DNA from: Marinobacterium nitratireducens | GTDB taxonomy: Bacteria; Pseudomonadota; Gammaproteobacteria; Pseudomonadales; Balneatricaceae | Length of the DNA: 64,000 bases | Reading direction: 5' to 3' | Assembly: GCF_014645375.1 (NCBI RefSeq) | Contig: NZ_BMLT01000006.1 | Span: forward strand, 124,001-188,000 | Shown: one piece after another, positions 53,265 to 62,060 of the stretch | Position numbering within the stretch: position 1 is the stretch's first letter | How the letters are laid out: every line of letters begins with the position of its first letter | Translations under genes and position numbers: made by a program | The notes under the pieces: generated by a model | What the model was told of the DNA's origin: nothing | The model's input: the letters and a program-made list of their open reading frames with translations, nothing else | Database searches by the model: none

Positions 53265-54929
53265 ATGTATCAATATAACGAAGTAGACCAGAAGCTGGTC
53301 GACGACCGCGTCGCCCAGTTTCGCGATCAGACCCGCCGTTTCCTGGCGGGCGAACTGCCCGACGAGGAGTTCCTGCCGCTGCGGCTGATGAACGGCCTGT
53401 ACATCCAGCGTCAGGCACCGATGCTGCGCGTCGCGATTCCGTACGGCCTGCTGTCGTCGGCGCAGATGCGCAAGCTGGCGCACATCGCCCGTACCTACGA
53501 CAAGGGCTACGGTCACTTCACCACCCGGACCAACATCCAGTTCAACTGGCCGAAGCTGGAAGAGGTGCCCGATATTCTTGCCGAGCTGGCGCAGGTGCAG
53601 ATGCACGCCATCCAGACCTCGGGCAACTGTATCCGCAACACCACCACCGACCATTTCGCCGGCATCAATGCCAACGAAATCGAGGATCCGCGGCCGTACT
53701 GCGAGCTGATCCGTCAGTGGTCGACCTTCCACCCGGAATTCGCCTACCTGCCGCGCAAATTCAAGATGGCGGTCACTGGCGGTCCGGAAGACCGCGCCGC
53801 GTCCCAGGTGCACGATATCGGTCTGCACCTGGTGAAGAACGACGCCGGCGAGATCGGCTTCGAGGTGCTGGTCGGCGGTGGCCTCGGCCGTACCCCGATG
53901 ATCGGCAAGACGATCCGTGAATTCCTGCCGAAGGAGGACCTGCTGTCCTACCTCGAGGCGATTCTGCGCGTTTACAACCTCAAGGGACGTCGCGACAACA
54001 AGTACAAGGCCCGCATCAAGATTCTGGTGCAGGCGCTGGGTGCCGAAGAGTTTGCCCGTCAGGTCGAGGCCGAGTGGGAGCAGATCAAGGCCGAGCAGCC
54101 GGAGCTCAAGCTGACCGCGGAAGAGATCGCGCGGGTGCAGGGCTTCTTCAAGCCGTTCGATTACGACAGCGCCGCGGCGGCCGACACCAGCCTTGCCGAC
54201 AAGCTGGCCAGCGACACCGACTTCCGCGTCTGGTACGAGAAGAACACGGTCGAACACAAGGTCGACGGTTACCGGGGCGTGGTCGTCTCGCTGAAGCCGA
54301 TGCTGGCGCCGGCTGGCGATGCCACCGATCAGCAGATGGACGTGGTCGCCGACCTTGCCGACAGCTACAGCTGGGGCGATATCCGCGTCACCCATACCCA
54401 GAACCTGGTACTGGCCGACGTCAGGAACGCCGATCTGTACGCGGTCTGGCAGGTGCTGGCCGAGCACAACATGGCGCGCCCGAACATCAACATGCTCAGC
54501 GACATGATCGTCTGCCCGGGCGGCGATTTCTGCGCCCTGGCCAACGCCAAGACACTCGGTATCGCCGACCAGATCAACCAGAAGTTCGACGATCTGGACT
54601 TCCAGTACGATCTCGGTGAAATCCGGCTGAACATGTCCGGCTGCATCAACGCCTGTGGTCACCATCATGTCGGTCATATCGGCATCCTCGGTGTCGACAA
54701 GAACGGCGAGGACTGGTACCAGATCACCCTCGGCGGCTCCGACAAGGAAGACGCCTCGCTGGGCAAGGTGCTGGGCAAGTCCGTCGGCGCCGATGAAGTC
54801 GCCGACACCCTGGAGAAAATCCTGCTCACCTACGTGGAAAGCCGCGTGGAAAACGAGTCCTTTATCGAAACCGTGCGTCGTATCGGTGTCGCCCCGTTCA
54901 AGGAGAAGGTTTATGCCGCTGCTCATTAA
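53265..54929 (+). CDS. cysI: Sulfite reductase hemoprotein
   Basis: A 554-residue siroheme and [4Fe-4S] enzyme reducing sulfite to sulfide. Cluster and siroheme ligands are in MIVCPGGDFCALANAKT near residue 418 and NMSGCINACGHHHVGHIG near 458 (C-x5-C and C-x3-C). HFTTRTNIQFNWPKLEEVPD near 85 is the first substrate/siroheme block and TSGNCIRNTTTDHFAG near 125 the next. This is the form found in Pseudomonas next to DUF934 rather than the E. coli NADPH CysJI type; no cysJ flavoprotein is adjacent, so ferredoxin is a likely donor. GTTGGAG precedes the ATG. It overlaps the DUF934 gene by 17 bases. Confidence 0.94.
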   Translation: MYQYNEVDQKLVDDRVAQFRDQTRRFLAGELPDEEFLPLRLMNGLYIQRQAPMLRVAIPYGLLSSAQMRKLAHIARTYDKGYGHFTTRTNIQFNWPKLEEVPDILAELAQVQMHAIQTSGNCIRNTTTDHFAGINANEIEDPRPYCELIRQWSTFHPEFAYLPRKFKMAVTGGPEDRAASQVHDIGLHLVKNDAGEIGFEVLVGGGLGRTPMIGKTIREFLPKEDLLSYLEAILRVYNLKGRRDNKYKARIKILVQALGAEEFARQVEAEWEQIKAEQPELKLTAEEIARVQGFFKPFDYDSAAAADTSLADKLASDTDFRVWYEKNTVEHKVDGYRGVVVSLKPMLAPAGDATDQQMDVVADLADSYSWGDIRVTHTQNLVLADVRNADLYAVWQVLAEHNMARPNINMLSDMIVCPGGDFCALANAKTLGIADQINQKFDDLDFQYDLGEIRLNMSGCINACGHHHVGHIGILGVDKNGEDWYQITLGGSDKEDASLGKVLGKSVGADEVADTLEKILLTYVESRVENESFIETVRRIGVAPFKEKVYAAAH

Positions 54930-55407
54930 TCGTCAGGTCGTCAGCCAGGATAACTGGCAGTTCGTGGACGCCGAAGCCAGCCTCGAGCAGCTGCCGAAAG
55001 ACGGCGATATCGTGGTACCGCTTGCGCTCTGGCTGGAGAACCGTGACGCTCTGGCCGCGCACAACGGTGCGCTGGGCGTGCAGTTCAACGGCGACGACGA
55101 CATCGAACCGCTGCTGGCCGATCTCGACAAGCTGGCGCTGGTCGCGGTCGAGTTTCCGGTATTCCGCGACGGCCGCGGCTTCAGCCAGGCCCGCCTGGTA
55201 CGCCGCGCCGGCTTCAAGGGCCAGCTGCGTGCCGTCGGCGACGTCACCCGCGACCGCTTCGAGTATCTGCACCGGTGCGGCTTCGACGCCCTGCAGGTGC
55301 CGGAAGACCGCTTTACGCCGGAAACGCTGAATGCCTTCGGTGAAATCGGTGCCTACTACCAGGGTGCTCTCGACGACCCGCGGCCGATTTACCGCCAGGG
55401 CCGCTGA
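54913..55407 (+). CDS. DUF934 protein linked to sulfite reductase
   Basis: A 164-residue soluble protein of the DUF934 family that almost always follows cysI in pseudomonads and related bacteria. FPVFRDGRGFSQARLVRRAG near residue 77 is the family core; GVQFNGDDDIEPLLADLDKL precedes it. AAGGAGAAGG lies before the ATG, and the 17-base overlap with cysI points to coupled translation. Its biochemical role is not settled; an electron-transfer or assembly role with CysI has been suggested from linkage only. Confidence 0.88.
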   Translation: MPLLINRQVVSQDNWQFVDAEASLEQLPKDGDIVVPLALWLENRDALAAHNGALGVQFNGDDDIEPLLADLDKLALVAVEFPVFRDGRGFSQARLVRRAGFKGQLRAVGDVTRDRFEYLHRCGFDALQVPEDRFTPETLNAFGEIGAYYQGALDDPRPIYRQGR

Positions 55408-55470
55408 GTATCCGGGCGGCCGCCGTCCCCGCGGGCGGCGGCCGTTGTCTTACGAGGTGAGGAGTTTTTC

Positions 55471-56190
55471 ATGAGCGAGCAGATTAGTGCCGAGCTGCAG
55501 GCCAAGATCGAGCACGTCGCCGGCCTGCTGAACCAGGCGGCCGGGGAATATGCGGACGGCATCGTTTTCGCCAACAGTCTCGGAGCCGAGGATGTGGTGC
55601 TGACCGACCTGATCAGCAAACAGGCGCCGTCGATCCGGATGTTCGTGCTGGATACCGGCCGGCTGCCGGAGGAAACCCTGAAGCTGCTGGCGCAGGTGCG
55701 CCAGCGGTACGGCAACCTGAAACTGGACGTTTACTACCCGGAAGCGGCCGATGTCGAAGCCTACGTCGCCGAAAACGGCATCAATGCGTTCTATGAATCC
55801 CAGGAGTTGCGCAAGGGCTGCTGCTTCGTGCGCAAAATCAAGCCGCTCAAGCGTGCGCTGTCCGGCAACAAGGCCTGGATCACCGGTCTGCGTCGCGAGC
55901 AGTCGGTGACCCGTGACGAGATCGCTTTCAGCGAGTGGGACGAAGGCAATGGGCTGCAGAAGCTGAACCCGTTGGCGGACTGGTCCGAAAAAGAAGTCTG
56001 GGCCTATATTCGCGCCAATGAGGTGCCTTACAACGAGCTGCACGACCGCCACTATCCGAGCATCGGCTGTGCACCCTGCACCCGCGCGATTTCGGTGGGC
56101 GAGGATGTCCGCTCCGGCCGCTGGTGGTGGGAGAACCCGGAAAACCGCGAATGCGGTCTGCACCCGGCCACCCCGCTCAAGTTCAAGTAG
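55471..56190 (+). CDS. cysH: Adenylylsulfate (APS) reductase, [4Fe-4S] type
   Basis: A 239-residue thiol-dependent reductase turning APS into sulfite and AMP. It has the two cysteine pairs that bind a [4Fe-4S] cluster in APS-specific enzymes, C117-C118 in LRKGCCFVRKIKPL and C200/C203 in IGCAPCTRAI. The catalytic C228 is in ENRECGLHP. PAPS-specific E. coli CysH lacks the pairs. VLDTGRLPEETL and WITGLRREQSVTRDE are nucleotide-site blocks. GAGGTGAGGAG precedes the ATG. The TAG stop lies inside a GTAGGAGC repeat. Confidence 0.94.
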   Translation: MSEQISAELQAKIEHVAGLLNQAAGEYADGIVFANSLGAEDVVLTDLISKQAPSIRMFVLDTGRLPEETLKLLAQVRQRYGNLKLDVYYPEAADVEAYVAENGINAFYESQELRKGCCFVRKIKPLKRALSGNKAWITGLRREQSVTRDEIAFSEWDEGNGLQKLNPLADWSEKEVWAYIRANEVPYNELHDRHYPSIGCAPCTRAISVGEDVRSGRWWWENPENRECGLHPATPLKFK

Positions 56191-56346
56191 GAGCCCGGTC
56201 CCCGGGCGAAGCTTTTGCAGCCCGGCTCGCGGGTGAAGCTTGCGGCGCCCGCTTCCTGCCAGAAACTGTTGCTTGATGTCATTCGCCCGCACAGCGGGCT
56301 CCTACGGCTTTCGAAGGTATCGTAGGAGCCCGCTGTGCGGGCGAAG
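56187..56346. repeat. REP cluster after cysH
   Basis: Three GTAGGAGC-family units: GTAGGAGCCCGGTCCCCGGGCGAAG at the left, CATTCGCCCGCACAGCGGGCTCCTACG in reverse, then CGTAGGAGCCCGCTGTGCGGGCGAAG. Between the first two, CGGCTCGCGGGTGAAGCTT is a worn copy. The first unit supplies the TAG stop of cysH. The region to 56629 holds a further GTAGGGCACCTTGAGCGCAG repeat half and no gene. Confidence 0.8.
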
Positions 56347-56629
56347 TTTTTTGTCGGGTGCCGTTCGCTTCGCGCAGGGCCCCCTAGGGGCGTTCGGTGT
56401 CCTGTAGGGCACCTTGAGCGCAGCGAAACGTGCCGGTGTTTCGTGCATCGCAATGGTGCGTCAGTTTGTTCTATGTTGGTGCGTTCAATGTTCGGGCTGG
56501 GGCTGGCCGTCGGAATTTCGGTGCATGCAGCCTGGCCGCTATTTTGCATCGATAACGCGCAGTGCCGGCCTCTCAAGGGGCAGCGGCTTGACGTACACTT
56601 AAGTCAAAAGAGTCAAAGGAGTCTGGACC

Positions 56630-58072
56630 GTGGAGTACCTTCCTCTATTTTTCCGTCTGCGGGATCAACCGGCGCTGCTGGTGGGTGGCGGTCAGATCGC
56701 GTTGCGTAAAGCGCGGTTGATGCTCCGGGCCGGCGCCCGTCTTACGGTGGTGGCTCACGAGATCTGTCCGGAACTTGCCGAAATGGTGGAAAACCAGAGC
56801 GGTCAGCTGGTCGTCGGGGAGTATCACAGCGGCCTGCTGGACGGCCAGGTACTGGTGGTGGCCGCCACCGATGACCCGTCGCTGCACGAGCGCATCCACT
56901 ACGACGCCGTGGCGCGAAACCTGCCGGTCAACGTGGTGGACTCGCCCAGTCTCTGCACCTTCGTGTTTCCCGCCATCGTGGACCGCTCCCCGATCGTGAT
57001 CGGCATTTCCTCCGGTGGCGACTCGCCGGTGCTGGCGCGCACGCTGCGGGCCCGGCTCGAAACCCTGATTCCCAACGGTTACAGCCGTCTCGGCGAGCTG
57101 GCCGGGCGTTTCCGCAACCGGGTCAAGGAGCGCTTTTCCGGTGTCAATCAGCGCCGCAAGTTCTGGGAGTCCGTACTGCAGGGGCAGGTTGCCGAAAAGG
57201 CATTCGCCGGCCGCATGGGTGAAGCCGAAGCGCTGCTGGAGTCCAAATTGCAGGCGGCGGACCCCGATCACCAGGTCGGTGAGGTGTATCTGGTCGGCGC
57301 CGGCCCCGGTGATCCCGAGCTTTTGACCTTCAAGGCGCTGCGCCTGATGCAGCAGGCCGATGTGGTGCTCTACGATGCACTGGTGTCGCAGGATGTGCTG
57401 GAGCTGTGCCGGCGCGATGCCGATATGGTCTACGTCGGCAAGAAGCGCGATCAGCACACATTGCCGCAGGAAGGCATCAACGATCTGCTGGTCAAATATG
57501 CCCTCGAAGGCAAGCGGGTGCTGCGGTTGAAGGGCGGGGATCCGTTCATTTTCGGTCGCGGCGCCGAGGAGCTGGTCTCGCTCAAACCGCACGGCATCCC
57601 GTTCCAGGTGGTGCCCGGCATCACCGCAGCCAGCGCCTGCGCCACCTATGCCGGCATCCCGCTGACGGACCGTCACCACGCCCAGTCGGTGAAGTTTGTC
57701 ACCGGCCAGCTGAAGAACCGGACCTCCGACCTCAACTTCGCCGAGCTGGTGCATCCGAACCAGACCATCGTATTCTACATGGGGCTGCACACGCTGGCGG
57801 AACTCAGCGACAAGCTGATTGCTCACGGCAAGCCCCCCGGCACCCCCGCGGCAATCGTATCCCGCGGCACCGCCCAGGATCAGAAAGTGCTGACCGGCAC
57901 GCTCGCCAATATCGCCGAACTGCAGCAGGAGGCGCAGTTGCCCGCGCCCGCACTGGTGATTATCGGCGAGGTGGTGGCGCTGCACGAAAGTCTCTCCTGG
58001 TTCGGCGACGATCTCCTGGAGGGGCGCAACCACAGTTTGATGCGCATTCATCATGAGATTGGTGAGGCCTAA
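56630..58072 (+). CDS. cysG: Siroheme synthase, trifunctional
   Basis: A 480-residue enzyme making siroheme for CysI. Residues 1-150 are the Met8-like dehydrogenase/ferrochelatase (VGGGQIALRKARLMLRAGAR as the NAD-binding loop, PVNVVDSPSLCTFVFPAIVD). A dimerisation helix region leads to the CobA methyltransferase from about 215: VYLVGAGPGDPELLTFKALR, VLRLKGGDPFIFGRGAEEL near 298, GITAASACATYAGIPLTDR near 325. Start is GTG with AGGAG nine bases upstream. cysH lies 440 bases before it, separated by REP elements, so it likely has its own promoter. Confidence 0.95.
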   Translation: MEYLPLFFRLRDQPALLVGGGQIALRKARLMLRAGARLTVVAHEICPELAEMVENQSGQLVVGEYHSGLLDGQVLVVAATDDPSLHERIHYDAVARNLPVNVVDSPSLCTFVFPAIVDRSPIVIGISSGGDSPVLARTLRARLETLIPNGYSRLGELAGRFRNRVKERFSGVNQRRKFWESVLQGQVAEKAFAGRMGEAEALLESKLQAADPDHQVGEVYLVGAGPGDPELLTFKALRLMQQADVVLYDALVSQDVLELCRRDADMVYVGKKRDQHTLPQEGINDLLVKYALEGKRVLRLKGGDPFIFGRGAEELVSLKPHGIPFQVVPGITAASACATYAGIPLTDRHHAQSVKFVTGQLKNRTSDLNFAELVHPNQTIVFYMGLHTLAELSDKLIAHGKPPGTPAAIVSRGTAQDQKVLTGTLANIAELQQEAQLPAPALVIIGEVVALHESLSWFGDDLLEGRNHSLMRIHHEIGEA

Positions 58073-58232
58073 GGCGTAAGGCGTAAGGGGGGAGGCGCAC
58101 CCGGAAGGCACTTCCTCGCCGTGAATGGGATGGCATGGGGGCGATTCGGTTCGCCGCGGGGCGTGGCTACGAAAAGCGGCTGGTGCCGGCGTTGAACCGA
58201 ATCGCGCCGGCATCCAGCGGGCGTGGGGGCGG

Positions 58233-58745
58233 CTACAGGTGCGTTTGATAGAGCGCGCGCTCGAGCGCGGCGCGCTCTGCATCGGGGTCCGGCTGGCAGG
58301 CCTGTCGCAGCAGGGCCTCCAGGTACTGCTGCGGCAGCTGTGCCTGACGGGCGCCTCGCAGCACATGTTCGAGATACCAGTCGAAAGGGTGCAGTCGCGG
58401 GTCGATGAGGGTGGCGGAATAGATAAATGCCGCCAGCGTGCGGCCGTCCGCCAGCTCGATCCCGACATCGCGGATTTCGTACCCGTATCCCAGTCCTTCA
58501 ACCCGGTCCAGCAGCGGTCGGCTGCTGCGTTCCAGCCGGTACAGCACCCCGTGGACCCTGTCGCAGGGCTGCCCGGTGGCAAAGGCGTCGCACTTGGCGG
58601 AACCGTCCTGCCCGATCTTGTGAAAGCGCAGGCTGTGTTCGCGCAGAATGCCGCTCGACAGCGGCTCGGCCTCGGGCACCCGTGCCCGCAGGCGCTCCAG
58701 CGCCATATTCGAGCCGTAGGCGAAATACAGCAGCGCGTCTTTCAT
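58233..58745 (-). CDS. Gamma-glutamylcyclotransferase-like protein
   Basis: A 170-residue protein of the GGCT-like fold. YFAYGSNMALERLRARVPEA near residue 7 is the substrate-binding YGSN loop and DRVHGVLYRLERSSRPLLDR near 61 the second family block; EGLGYGYEIRDVGIELADG carries the position of the catalytic acid. Members cyclise gamma-glutamyl peptides to 5-oxoproline or degrade glutathione, but many act on other gamma-glutamyl compounds. Its start overlaps the stop of the enoyl-CoA hydratase gene by four bases. Confidence 0.85.
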   Translation of the reverse strand: MKDALLYFAYGSNMALERLRARVPEAEPLSSGILREHSLRFHKIGQDGSAKCDAFATGQPCDRVHGVLYRLERSSRPLLDRVEGLGYGYEIRDVGIELADGRTLAAFIYSATLIDPRLHPFDWYLEHVLRGARQAQLPQQYLEALLRQACQPDPDAERAALERALYQTHL

Positions 58746-59536
58746 GTCCGGTTGCGGAAAAAGGCTTCCACCGCCGCCAGGTGCTCTTCTTCCTGATGGC
58801 ACATTCCCTGGTAGCAGGCGCACAGATCGAGAAAGTCGGCCAGCTCCAGACGCCGCGCCGACTTCAGCAGACGCTTGGTCAGGCGGGTTGCACGTCCCGG
58901 CTGAGTCGCGATGCGGGCGGCCAGTTCCAGGGATCGTGGCAGCAACTGGTCCGCCGCGGTCACTTCCAGCAGCAGCCCCAGGTCCAGTGCTTCGCCGGCG
59001 CCGATCAGTCGTCCTGTCAGCGTCAGTTCGGCGGCGCGCTGGTAGCCGACCAGGCGTTGCAGAAACCAGGCGCCGCCATCGCCGGGAATGATCCCGAGAT
59101 TGAGGAAGGTTTCGCCCATGCGAACACTGTCTGCGGCAATGCGCAGGTCGCACATGCAGGCCAGGTCGAAGCCGGCTCCAACGGCGGCGCCGTTGATGGC
59201 GGCGATCACCGGGATTTCAGCTTTCTCCATCGCCAGCGGCAAGCGCTGGATACCGCGGCGGTAGCGCTCCTCCAGTTCGGCGACATCGCCGGCGAAGTCG
59301 CCCTGGCGCGCACGCATGTCGTGAATGTTGCCGCCGGCCGAAAAGGCGCTGCCGTTACCGGTCAGCACCAGTACGCGGGCCTCGTTGCAGCGGTTGGCCC
59401 AGTCGAGAGTGGCGATGATGTCATCGACCAGGGCGGTGCCGGTCAGGGCATTGCGCACATCGTCACGGTCGAACCTGAGTGTGGCCACGCCATCCTGCAG
59501 AGTCAGGCTGGCATCTTCCAGAGCGGGCAGTTGCAT
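58742..59536 (-). CDS. Enoyl-CoA hydratase/isomerase family protein
   Basis: A 264-residue crotonase-fold enzyme. GNGSAFSAGGNIHDM near residue 57 is the CoA-binding and oxyanion region, and AAINGAAVGAGFDLACMCDL near 105 is the second oxyanion block. DLRIAADSVRMGETFLNLGI carries glutamate at the first catalytic position, and GIIPGDGGAWFLQRLVG has aspartate where hydratases have the second glutamate, so it may be an isomerase or hydratase. AAGGAG lies before the ATG. A longer frame upstream covers the thioesterase gene and is rejected. It sits between a thioesterase and a cyclotransferase gene on the same strand. Confidence 0.88.
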   Translation of the reverse strand: MQLPALEDASLTLQDGVATLRFDRDDVRNALTGTALVDDIIATLDWANRCNEARVLVLTGNGSAFSAGGNIHDMRARQGDFAGDVAELEERYRRGIQRLPLAMEKAEIPVIAAINGAAVGAGFDLACMCDLRIAADSVRMGETFLNLGIIPGDGGAWFLQRLVGYQRAAELTLTGRLIGAGEALDLGLLLEVTAADQLLPRSLELAARIATQPGRATRLTKRLLKSARRLELADFLDLCACYQGMCHQEEEHLAAVEAFFRNRT

Positions 59537-59561
59537 GGAGACTCCTTCTGTCTGTTCGGTT

Positions 59562-60032
59562 TCAGCGTTGACGCCAGTCATCCGGTACGCGCACCGCGAC
59601 CACCCGGGCCTCGGCGCAGCGGGCGCCGTTGGCGCTGAGGGTACAGCTGAGTATTGTCTTGCGGTCGCTGACCTCGTCCACCCGTGCCAGCAGTTCCAGC
59701 TCGGCATCGATCGGCGCCGGCGCCCGGTAGCTGACTTCGAGCTTCCCGGTGGCGTACCAGATTTCGTTGCCCTGGCCGATCGCCCGTCCGTCGCGACGAT
59801 AGGCGTCGGCAATGGCGGTACAGATGCCGTGGCAGTCGATCAGAGTGGCGATAATGCCGCCATTGAGCGTTTGCGCAGGTCCTGCGCAGTGCTGCGGTGA
59901 GGGCCGGAAATGACAGATGGCGCTGCCGTCGGGCTGCCAGTAGCTTTTGATCTGCAGTCCGCCGGCATTGCCCGGGCCGCAGCCGAAACAGTGATTGCCG
60001 GGTATCTGGTCCTGGAAGGCGGTGGCGGTCAT
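59562..60032 (-). CDS. Hotdog-fold thioesterase, PaaI-like
   Basis: A 156-residue acyl-CoA thioesterase-type protein. HCFGCGPGNAGGLQIKSYW near residue 14 and AQTLNGGIIATLIDCHG near residue 52 are blocks of the PaaI/4HBT family, the latter holding the HGG-like catalytic loop (here NGG) and aspartate. WYATGKLEVSYRAPAPID is the next strand. Two starts are possible, ATG at 60032 and ATG at 60041; the first has GGATGA seven bases before it. Co-directional with the hydratase gene, 25 bases apart, so probably a small acyl-CoA operon. Confidence 0.82.
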   Translation of the reverse strand: MTATAFQDQIPGNHCFGCGPGNAGGLQIKSYWQPDGSAICHFRPSPQHCAGPAQTLNGGIIATLIDCHGICTAIADAYRRDGRAIGQGNEIWYATGKLEVSYRAPAPIDAELELLARVDEVSDRKTILSCTLSANGARCAEARVVAVRVPDDWRQR

Positions 60033-60229
60033 GACTATCATCCATTGCGGGTGGCCTCTTAGATTGCCGCAATGCGAGTCGGGCGGCAATATTGCCACCG
60101 TTGAAGATGAGGCTTGTGTCGGACTGCTCGTTGGCTGTAAAAATGGCTTTAAGTTATGCCTGTTTTAGCACACTTTATTATATACGTGTAGAATGCAGGA
60201 ATTAGACAAATGATCGGCAAAGAGTGGCG

Positions 60230-60844
60230 ATGAGTATCAAGCAGGAAGACATCTGTACCAGCCGCAAGGCGGCCGAGCTGCTGGGTGTTTCCGCACGGAC
60301 GGTACAGCTCTGGGCGGACGCCGGCGTCGTGGCGAGCTGGAAAACGCCGGGTGGGCACCGTCGGTTCAGTCTGACCGAAGTGCGGAAGCTCGCGCAGGAG
60401 TTGATGGCGGGGCAGGGGCCTGTGCTGCCGGCAAGCTCCGCAGAGAGTTCTGCAAAGAGCGGCGAGAACCAGTCGCTGCCGGTTCTGGTGGTCGAGGACG
60501 AGGCGACCTTGCTGCGTCTTTACGAGCTGACCCTGAAAAGCTGGGATCTGCCACTCGATCTGCATCTGGCCGATAACGGCTACGCCGGTTTGCTGACCAT
60601 CGGTCAGGTGGAGCCGAGGCTGCTGATTCTTGACCTCAATCTGCCGAATATCGACGGCTTCCAGATGATCGCAGCGCTCAAGCACAGCGGGGTGCTCGAG
60701 CGCATGGAACTGATGGTGATTTCGGCGCTGGAGCCGGAAGAGGTGTTGACCAGCATGCCGGTCGGCGTCGAGTGCCAGGTGCTGCCCAAACCCGTACCCT
60801 TCGAGCGCATTCGCGAATGTATCGAGCGTCTGCTCGCCGGCTGA
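60230..60844 (+). CDS. MerR-type DNA-binding domain fused to a receiver domain
   Basis: A 204-residue regulator with inverted domain order. Residues 8-58 are a MerR/excisionase-type winged helix (TSRKAAELLGVSARTVQLW, WKTPGGHRRFSLTEVRKLAQ). After a serine-rich linker, residues 80-204 are a receiver domain: acidic pair in LVVEDEATLL, phospho-acceptor aspartate in LLILDLNLPNIDGFQM near 136, switch lysine in VLPKPVPFERI near 187. No kinase gene is adjacent. A GTG two codons upstream is possible, but the ATG with AAAGAG before it is preferred. The repeat array begins right at its stop codon. Confidence 0.85.
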   Translation: MSIKQEDICTSRKAAELLGVSARTVQLWADAGVVASWKTPGGHRRFSLTEVRKLAQELMAGQGPVLPASSAESSAKSGENQSLPVLVVEDEATLLRLYELTLKSWDLPLDLHLADNGYAGLLTIGQVEPRLLILDLNLPNIDGFQMIAALKHSGVLERMELMVISALEPEEVLTSMPVGVECQVLPKPVPFERIRECIERLLAG

Positions 60845-62038
60845 CCTCGGGTGCGTGCCTGTAGGATGGGCTGAGCGATGCATTGGCACGAACCGGCCAC
60901 ATCCCAGGGAGACTCGGGCATCGCGAACCCCATCAAATCGATCATATTGCAGATCGATTGGTTTCGGTTGGCACCATAGGTTCCCGAACCTGCCGGTGTT
61001 GGGTTACGCGCCTGCGGCGCTAGACCCAACCTACATTCTGACCTCGTGCGTGCCGTAGGATGGGCTGAGCGATGCACTGGCACGAACCGGCCACATCCCA
61101 GGTAGACTCGGGCATCGCGAACCCCATCAAAGCGATCATATTGCAGATCGATTGGTTTCGGTTGGCACCATAGGTTCCCGAACCTGCCGGTGTTGGCTTA
61201 CGCGCCTGCGGCGCTAGACCCAACCTGCAATCTGACCTCGGGTGCGTGCCTGTAGGATGGGCTGAGCGATGCATTGGCACGAACCGGCCATATCCCAGGG
61301 AGACTCGGGCATCGCGAACCCCATCAAATCCGAACCTGCCGGTGTTGGGTTACGCGCCTGCGGCGCTAGACCCAACCTACAATCTGACCTCGGGCGCGTG
61401 CCTGTAGGATGGGCTGAGCGATGCATTGGCACGAACCGGCCATATCCCAGGGAGGCTCGGGCATCGCGAACCCCATCAAATCGATCGTATTGCAGATCGA
61501 TTGGTTTCGGTTGGCACCGTTGGCACCATAGTTTCCCGAACCTGCCGGTGTTGGGTTACGCGGCCGGTATTTGCTCCTGCAATACCGGCATTCCTGCCGT
61601 CCTGGCAGTCGCTGCGGCGCTAGACCCAACCTACAATCTGACCTCGTGCGCGCCCGTAGGATGGGCTGAACGATGCATTGGCACGAACCGGCCATATCCC
61701 AGGGAGACTCGGGCATCACGAACCCCATCAAATCGATCGTATTGCAGATCGATTGGTTTCGGTTGGCACCGTTGGCACCATAGGTTCCCGAACCTGCCGG
61801 TGTTGGGTTACGCGCCTGCGGCGCTAGACCCAACCTACAATCTGACCTCGGGTGCGTGCCTGTAGGATGGGCTGAGCGATGCATTGGCACGAACCGGCCA
61901 TATCCCAGGGAGACTCGGGCATCGCGAACCCCATCAAATCCGAACCTGCCGGTGTTGGGTTACGCGGCCGGTATTTGCTCCTGCAATACCGGCATTCCTG
62001 CCGTCCTGGCAGTCGCTGCGGCGCTAGACCCAACCTAC
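60843..62038. repeat. Array of six compound intergenic repeats (about 150-250 bp each)
   Basis: Units start GTAGGATGGGCTGAGCGATG at 60861, 61055, 61252, 61404, 61656 and 61862, preceded by CTGACCTCGGGTGCGTGCC. Each continues GGCACGAACCGGCCAYATCC, AGACTCGGGCATCGCGAACC and CCATCAAATC, and ends GTTGGGTTACGCGCCTGCGG with ACCCAACCTAC. Units 1, 2, 4 and 5 hold an inner palindrome ATCGATC...GATCGATTGG that units 3 and 6 lack. Units 4 and 6 carry a 48-base insert with GCCGGTATT...AATACCGGC. No gene is supported in the array. Confidence 0.9.
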
Positions 62039-62060
62039 CGAGCACTGTCCTCTGGATCTT

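Noticed and set aside
53091-54926. Long minus-strand frame opposite cysI (611 codons)
   Set aside because: Antisense to an intact sulfite reductase with all ligands conserved; no recognisable product.
61269-61890. Repetitive frames in both strands of the 60.8-kb array
   Set aside because: They repeat the phrase CIGTNRPYPRETRASRTP because the DNA is a tandem repeat; no ribosome site and no family.
60843-62038. CRISPR array
   Set aside because: Units are 150-250 bases and repeat throughout; no short repeats with unique spacers and no cas gene.
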